From an uncultured Gammaproteobacteria bacterium (GTDB lineage Bacteria; Pseudomonadota; Gammaproteobacteria; Steroidobacterales; GCA-2729495): DNA of 5,675 nt. The position numbers and the translations under genes were made by a program. Under the pieces are notes generated by a model. It worked only from the letters and a program-made list of their open reading frames with translations. It made no database searches and was not told the origin of the DNA. The DNA is taken from assembly GCA_937958785.1 (NCBI GenBank), contig CALGMY010000126.1, positions 1-5,675 of the forward strand, in the 5' to 3' direction. Below, in pieces: positions 1-4,100 of the stretch (positions are counted from its first letter, which is position 1; every line of letters begins with the position of its first letter).

Positions 1-1
1 G

Positions 2-166
2 TTCAATATCTACGGCCTGCCCACGATTTCCATCCCCTGCGGGTTCAGCCGGTCGGGACTGCCGATCGGGCTGCAGGTCAGTGGCCCGGCGTTCGCGGAC
101 GGACAGGTGCTGGCGCTGGCGGCGGCGTATCAGGAGAGGACGGGGTGGCACGAAAAGCGGCCTTGA
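2..166 (+). CDS. Amidase signature family enzyme, C-terminal fragment
   Basis: The 5' end is outside the window; only the last 54 codons and a TGA stop are visible. The frame reads FNIYGLPTISIPCGF, then SGLPIGLQVSGPAFADGQVL, and ends near GWHEKRP. This is the characteristic C-terminus of amidase-signature (GatA-like) hydrolases: a 'GLPxxSxPCGF' strand, 'GLPIGLQ', and a final helix ending in 'WHxxRP'. Family members hydrolyse or transfer amide nitrogen with a Ser-Ser-Lys triad, which lies upstream and cannot be seen. The W-H ending favours a stand-alone amidase over the GatA subunit of the tRNA amidotransferase, but that is inference. The gene converges on folE, with 159 bp between the two stop codons. 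The fragment is too short to predict a substrate. Confidence 0.85.
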   Translation, partial: FNIYGLPTISIPCGFSRSGLPIGLQVSGPAFADGQVLALAAAYQERTGWHEKRP

Positions 167-212
167 TGCGCGGTATGCGCTGGCCGTGGCGAAATACCGG
201 ACTTGACGCCGA

Positions 213-239
213 ACCAGGCCCCGCGACGCGGGGCCTGGT
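213..239. terminator. Perfect 12-bp hairpin between convergent genes, candidate bidirectional terminator
   Basis: Positions 213-224 (ACCAGGCCCCGC) and 228-239 (GCGGGGCCTGGT) are exact reverse complements separated by the 3-nt loop GAC. The hairpin starts 46 bp after the amidase stop and lies 86 bp past the folE stop on the other strand, where a shared terminator would be expected. No clear T-tract follows on either strand (the + strand continues GGTGTTG), so intrinsic termination is not certain. It could instead be a 3'-end stabilising stem or part of the neighbouring repeat array. Confidence 0.5.
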
Positions 240-257
240 GGTGTTGCCGGCGGACGG

Positions 258-315
258 GTCGCGGCTGAAACCGCTCCTACAGCACGTGGGAGCGCGGCTG
301 AAGCCGCTCCTGCGA
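258..315 (-). repeat. REP-like palindromic repeat doublet (BIME-like)
   Basis: Two copies of a 21-nt core lie in tandem at 260-280 and 293-313 and differ at only two positions. On the - strand each reads GGAGCGG(C/T)TTCAGCCGCG. Each core contains its own inverted repeat (GCGGCT..AGCCGC in copy 2). A further stem forms between the copies: 272-280 pairs with 286-294 with one G-T mismatch and a 5-nt loop. GTCGC at 258 and GCGAC at 311 form an outer inverted repeat. This is the REP type whose translation gives 'CRSGFSRD'-like peptides, common in Xanthomonadales and Pseudomonas and usually mobilised by RAYT (REP-associated tyrosine) transposases. It ends 10 bp before the folE stop codon on the genome, so it may stabilise or end the folE message. 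No RAYT gene is in the window. Confidence 0.75.
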
Positions 316-325
316 CAGGAACGGA

Positions 326-1009
326 TCAGTTGCCCAGCAGGCGCAGGAACTCGTTCCGCGTCTGCGGGTGTGAGCGGAAGTTGCCAAGCATGCAGGACGT
401 GGTCATCACCGAGTTCTGCTTCTCCACGCCCCGCATCATCATGCACATGTGCTGGGCCTCGACCACGACGCCGACGCCCTTGCCGCCGATGGCGGTCTGC
501 ACGCACTCGGCGATCTGCTTGGTGAGCACTTCCTGGATCTGCAGGCGGCGGGCGAAGTAGTCCACGATCCGGGCGATCTTCGACAGCCCCAGCACCTTGC
601 CGTTGGGCAGGTAGGCCACGTGGCACTTGCCGATGAAGGGCAACATGTGGTGCTCGCACATCGAGTACATCTCGATGTTGCGCACGATCACCATCTCGTC
701 GGTGTCGCTGGTGAACACCGCCTCGTTGATCAGCTCGCCGATGTCCTGCCGGTAGCCCCGGGTGAGGAACCAGAAGGCCTTGGCAGCCCGCTCGGGGGTC
801 TTCACCAGGCCCTCGCGCTCCACGTCCTCGCCGAGGGTCGTGATGATGCTCCGGAAATTGTCGGTCATCGTGTCGATGGCCCGCTTCTCGTCCTGCTCCG
901 AGACCGGAAGCTTCACGACGCCAGTCATTGGTTTGGGGTTGGACACTGTGCCCGCTCCTGTGGTTTCCCTGCCCGCGGCTCGGGCGACGGTCCGGTTCCT
1001 GCTGCTCAT
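326..1009 (-). CDS. folE: GTP cyclohydrolase I (FolE, type I)
   Basis: This 227-residue enzyme converts GTP to 7,8-dihydroneopterin triphosphate, the first step of folate/tetrahydropterin synthesis. It is cytosolic and works as a toroidal homodecamer with zinc in the active site. Visible signatures are KTPERAAKAF (70-79), MYSMCEHHMLPF (114-125) with zinc/catalytic residues C118, H120 and H121, GLSKIARIVD and FARRLQIQE (141-160), and QHMCM (186-190) with the second zinc Cys C189 and nearby H187. The C-terminus TRNEFLRLLGN matches the family. Length is close to E. coli FolE (222 aa). The ATG at 1009 is preferred because GAGGTG sits 5 nt upstream. A GTG at 946 (V22) also has a GGAG upstream and would remove a poorly conserved leader. 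All key residues are present, so it should be active. It lies 94 bp downstream of the NRPS stop, on the same strand. It is probably primary metabolism rather than part of the peptide pathway. Confidence 0.97.
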   Translation of the reverse strand: MSSRNRTVARAAGRETTGAGTVSNPKPMTGVVKLPVSEQDEKRAIDTMTDNFRSIITTLGEDVEREGLVKTPERAAKAFWFLTRGYRQDIGELINEAVFTSDTDEMVIVRNIEMYSMCEHHMLPFIGKCHVAYLPNGKVLGLSKIARIVDYFARRLQIQEVLTKQIAECVQTAIGGKGVGVVVEAQHMCMMMRGVEKQNSVMTTSCMLGNFRSHPQTRNEFLRLLGN

Positions 1010-1014
1010 GGTTG

Positions 1015-1020
1015 CACCTC
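1015..1020 (-). promoter_or_regulatory. Shine-Dalgarno of folE
   Basis: On the - strand GAGGTG is followed by 5 nt (CAACC) and then the ATG at 1009. It is a six-base match to the anti-Shine-Dalgarno at good spacing, and it decides in favour of the long FolE start. Confidence 0.7.
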
Positions 1021-1103
1021 AAGGTCAGGTCCGGCCGCGCGGGGTCCGCGGGTCGGATTGTAATGGCTGTCAGGGCCGTGGCCCGGTTTCTGGTCGCGGG
1101 GGT

Positions 1104-4100
1104 TCAGCCCGTGGGCGGCTCCCCTGGGGGATATATCGTCCGGGAGGCGCTTCCGGATTCGCCGGGCGCACCGTCGCCCAGGAACCGGGCCAGCCCCCGG
1201 ACCGTGGGAGCCTCGAAGACCCGGATCAGCGGCAGCTCCACGCCCAGCCGGTCCCGGACCCGGGCCACCAGGCGGGTGGCGAGCAGCGAGTGGCCGCCCA
1301 GCAGGAAGAAGTCCTCGTCCAGGCCCACGGCCGGGCGCTTCAGCAGCGCCTGCCAGATGTCCTGCAGGGTCGCCTCGATTTCGGTGGAGGCGTCGGGGAG
1401 AGCCGGGCCGGGGGGAGTATCCCTCCGCTCGCTGTCACGCTCGCTGCGGGACACGCCCCCCGGCCCGGCTCTCCCCGACGCCTCCACCGACGCCCGCCGG
1501 TCGACCTTGCCGTTCGGCAGGCGCGGCAACGAGTCGCAGCGCTGCCAGCGGGCCGGGACGAAGGCGGCGGGCAGGTGCGCGGCAAGCGCGGCCCGCAGGC
1601 TGGCGACTCCCGGCGCCGGCACATCGGCCGTCGCCGTGTACCAGGCGACGAGCACCGGCTCGCCGGGCACCTCTTCCGCCGCCGCCACGACCGCCTCCGC
1701 GACGCCCGGCACCTCCCGCAGCGCCGCCTCGATCTCCGCGGGCTCCAGGCGGATGCCGCCGATCTTGAGGCGATGGTCGCGCCGGCCGACGAACACCAGC
1801 TCGCCGTCCGGGTCGTAGCGGGCCAGGTCGCCGGTGTGAAAGCGAGGCACGCCCTCACCCTCGATGACCACCTCGCCGACGAAGGGCGCGGACTCCCCGG
1901 CCTCGTCGAGCAGGCGCACGCGGAGCCCGCCCCCCGGCAGCGGCCGGCCGATCGGGAGGTCCAGTCCCCGGGGCTGCGTGTCGTGATCGGCGAACCACTG
2001 GGTCACGGCGGTGGCCTCGGTGAGCCCGTAGCCGTTCACGAAGACGGCGCCCCGGCGGAAGCGGCTGCGGAAGAGCTCGAAGTCGGCGCGCCGGGCCCGC
2101 TCGCCACCCAGCACCACCGCCCGGACCCGGGACAGGTCCTGGCGGCACGCCACGTGCCCGCCGAACAGGTAGCGGTAGGCCGTGGGCGTGCCGTGGAGCA
2201 CGGTGAGGCCCCGGTCGGCGATCCGGTCGAGGAGCGTCTCCCGGTCCAGGCGGCGGATGTCCAGCGGGCAGACGGAGGCACCGGTGACCAGCGCGCCGAA
2301 GATGTCCTGCACGGCCGCGTCGTAGCCATAGGTGGAGAGCAGGCTCAGGCGATCGTCCGGACCAAGCCCGAGGTTGGCGGCCCAGGCGCGCACGAAGCCC
2401 AGCGCGTTGGCCCGGGTCTGGGCCACGCCCTTCGGCGTGCCCGTGGTGCCGGACGTGTAGAGCAGGTAAGCCGGCGCGTCGGGTGACACCGGCACGGGGC
2501 GGAATGGGGCGGGCGGGAGCGTGTCGCGTTCGAGGCGCGTGAGGCGCCCGTCCGCGAGGCCCTCCGGCCAGGCGGGCGCGGATCTCTCCGTCACCAGCCA
2601 GCCGAGGCCCGCGTCAGCGATGATCCGCGCGAGTCGGTCCGGCGGCGCGAGCGGGTCCAGGGGCACGAAGGCTGCACCCGCCGCCAGCACGCCGAGCATC
2701 CCGGCCACCTGGCCGGCGCCGTGGCCGAACCAGAGGCCCACCCGGTCGCCCGGCCGCACGCCCCGGGCCGCGAGAGCGGCGGCGATGGCGCCCGCGCCGG
2801 CAGCCAGCGAGCCGTAGCTGAAGTCCTCCGCCGGCGCACGATCCGTGGCGGGCGCGCTGACGGCCAGGGCATCTGCCCGGGACGCCACCTGCCCGGCCAC
2901 TGCCGCCAGCAGGTCCCGGGGGCCGGCCACCGCCCTCACTGCCGGCCCGCGCGGCGTCGCGCTGAAGGGCAGGGCCGAGAGCCGCGACTCAGGTCCCGCG
3001 ACAAAAGCTGCGAGCAGGCCTGCGTAGTCGTCCAGCAGCCGCGCGATCGTGCCCGCGAGGAACAGGTCGCTGGCGTACTCGACAGTGACGGCGAGGCCCG
3101 CCGCGGTCTCCGTGAGCGACACACTGAGGTCGAACTTGGCGGACTGGCGCGGGATCGTGCAGGGCGTGACCGTCAGGCCGGGCAGTGCGAGGGGCTCGGC
3201 CGGCTCGCTGTGCAGGTTGAACAGCACCTGGAAGAGCGGCGTGCGCGCGGTGCTGCGGGGCGGCTGCAGGGCCTCGACGAGCATCTCGAAGGGGACGTCC
3301 GCGTGCTCGTAGGCGGCGAGGGTCTGCGCGCGGACCCGCGCGAGCAGTTCCCGCACCGTGGGATTGCCTTCGAGGCGGATGCGCAATACCAGCGTGTTGA
3401 CGAAGAACCCGACGACACCCTCGACCTCTGCCCGGGTCCGGCCGGCGATGGGCGTGCCGACGACCACGTCCCCGGTGCCGGCGACCCGCGCAAGCAGCAC
3501 GTCGAAGGCGGCGAGCAGCACCATGAAGAGCGTGCAGTCGTTCGTGCGGGCCAGGCGGTGCAGGCCCGCGAGGAGGTCGGCGGGCAACCGGGCCGAGTAG
3601 CGCGCCCCCCGGGACGAGGCCACCGCGGGCCGGGGCCGGTCGACGGGCAGGTCGAGGAAGGGCGGCGCACCGGCGAGCGCCGTCCGCCACCAGTCCAGCT
3701 GGCGCGCGAGTTCCCCACCGGCCAGCGCGCGGCGCTGCTCCCGGGCGTGGTCCGCATAGGTGCACGGCACGGCCGGCAGTTCCGGTGCCCGGCCGTCCCG
3801 GGCCGCGGCGTACCCGGCGGCGAGTTCCCGGGCCAGCACGCCGAAGGACCAGCCATCCGCGACGATGTGGTGGACCACGAGCACGAGCGTGTGCAGCGCC
3901 GGACCGCTGGCAACGAGCAGCGCCCGGGCCGGTGGCCCGTCCGCCAGCTTGAAGGACTGCGCGGCGAAGTCGCCGGCCAGGGCCGGCACCTGTTCCGCCG
4001 GCGCCGCCAGCGCCGCGAGCGGCAGACCCGCTGGCGGTTCCACGACCTGCACGGGCTCGCCGTCCCGCTCCGCGAAGCGCGTGCGCAGGCTGCCGTGGCG

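Noticed and set aside
145..525. + strand open frame starting inside the amidase end
   Set aside because: It overlaps the amidase end, the hairpin, the REP repeats and the folE 3' end, and shows no protein signature.
944..946. GTG as an alternative folE start (V22), with GGAG 8 nt upstream
   Set aside because: It is plausible, but the ATG at 1009 has a stronger GAGGTG at good spacing and gives a family-typical length. Kept only as an alternative.
326..1009. folE as a dedicated gene of the NRPS pathway
   Set aside because: Pterin-linked clusters exist, but this is an ordinary housekeeping-type FolE with its own ribosome binding site and a 94-bp gap; no other pterin gene is seen.
78..1022. - strand open frame overlapping folE in another frame
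   Set aside because: Its product is Arg/Gly/Pro-rich and runs through the REP doublet, giving the CRSGFSRD-type peptide; folE in the other frame has all family residues.
1057..1062. TACAAT on the - strand as a -10 box for folE
   Set aside because: It is suitably placed about 50 bp upstream of the ATG, but no credible -35 lies 16-18 bp further upstream; too weak to annotate.
1020..1103. Possible terminator between the NRPS and folE
   Set aside because: Only short GC palindromes such as GGGCCACGGCCC, with no proper loop and no T-tract. Read-through into folE cannot be excluded.
1130..1137. GATATATC palindrome, AT-rich in a GC-rich context
   Set aside because: Lies within the NRPS C-terminal codons and is too short to support an operator.
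762..2486. Long + strand open frame (574 codons) antisense to folE and the NRPS
   Set aside because: It crosses the folE/NRPS boundary, is low-complexity Arg/Gly/Ala-rich and has no recognisable motif. It is a high-GC shadow of the strongly supported - strand genes.
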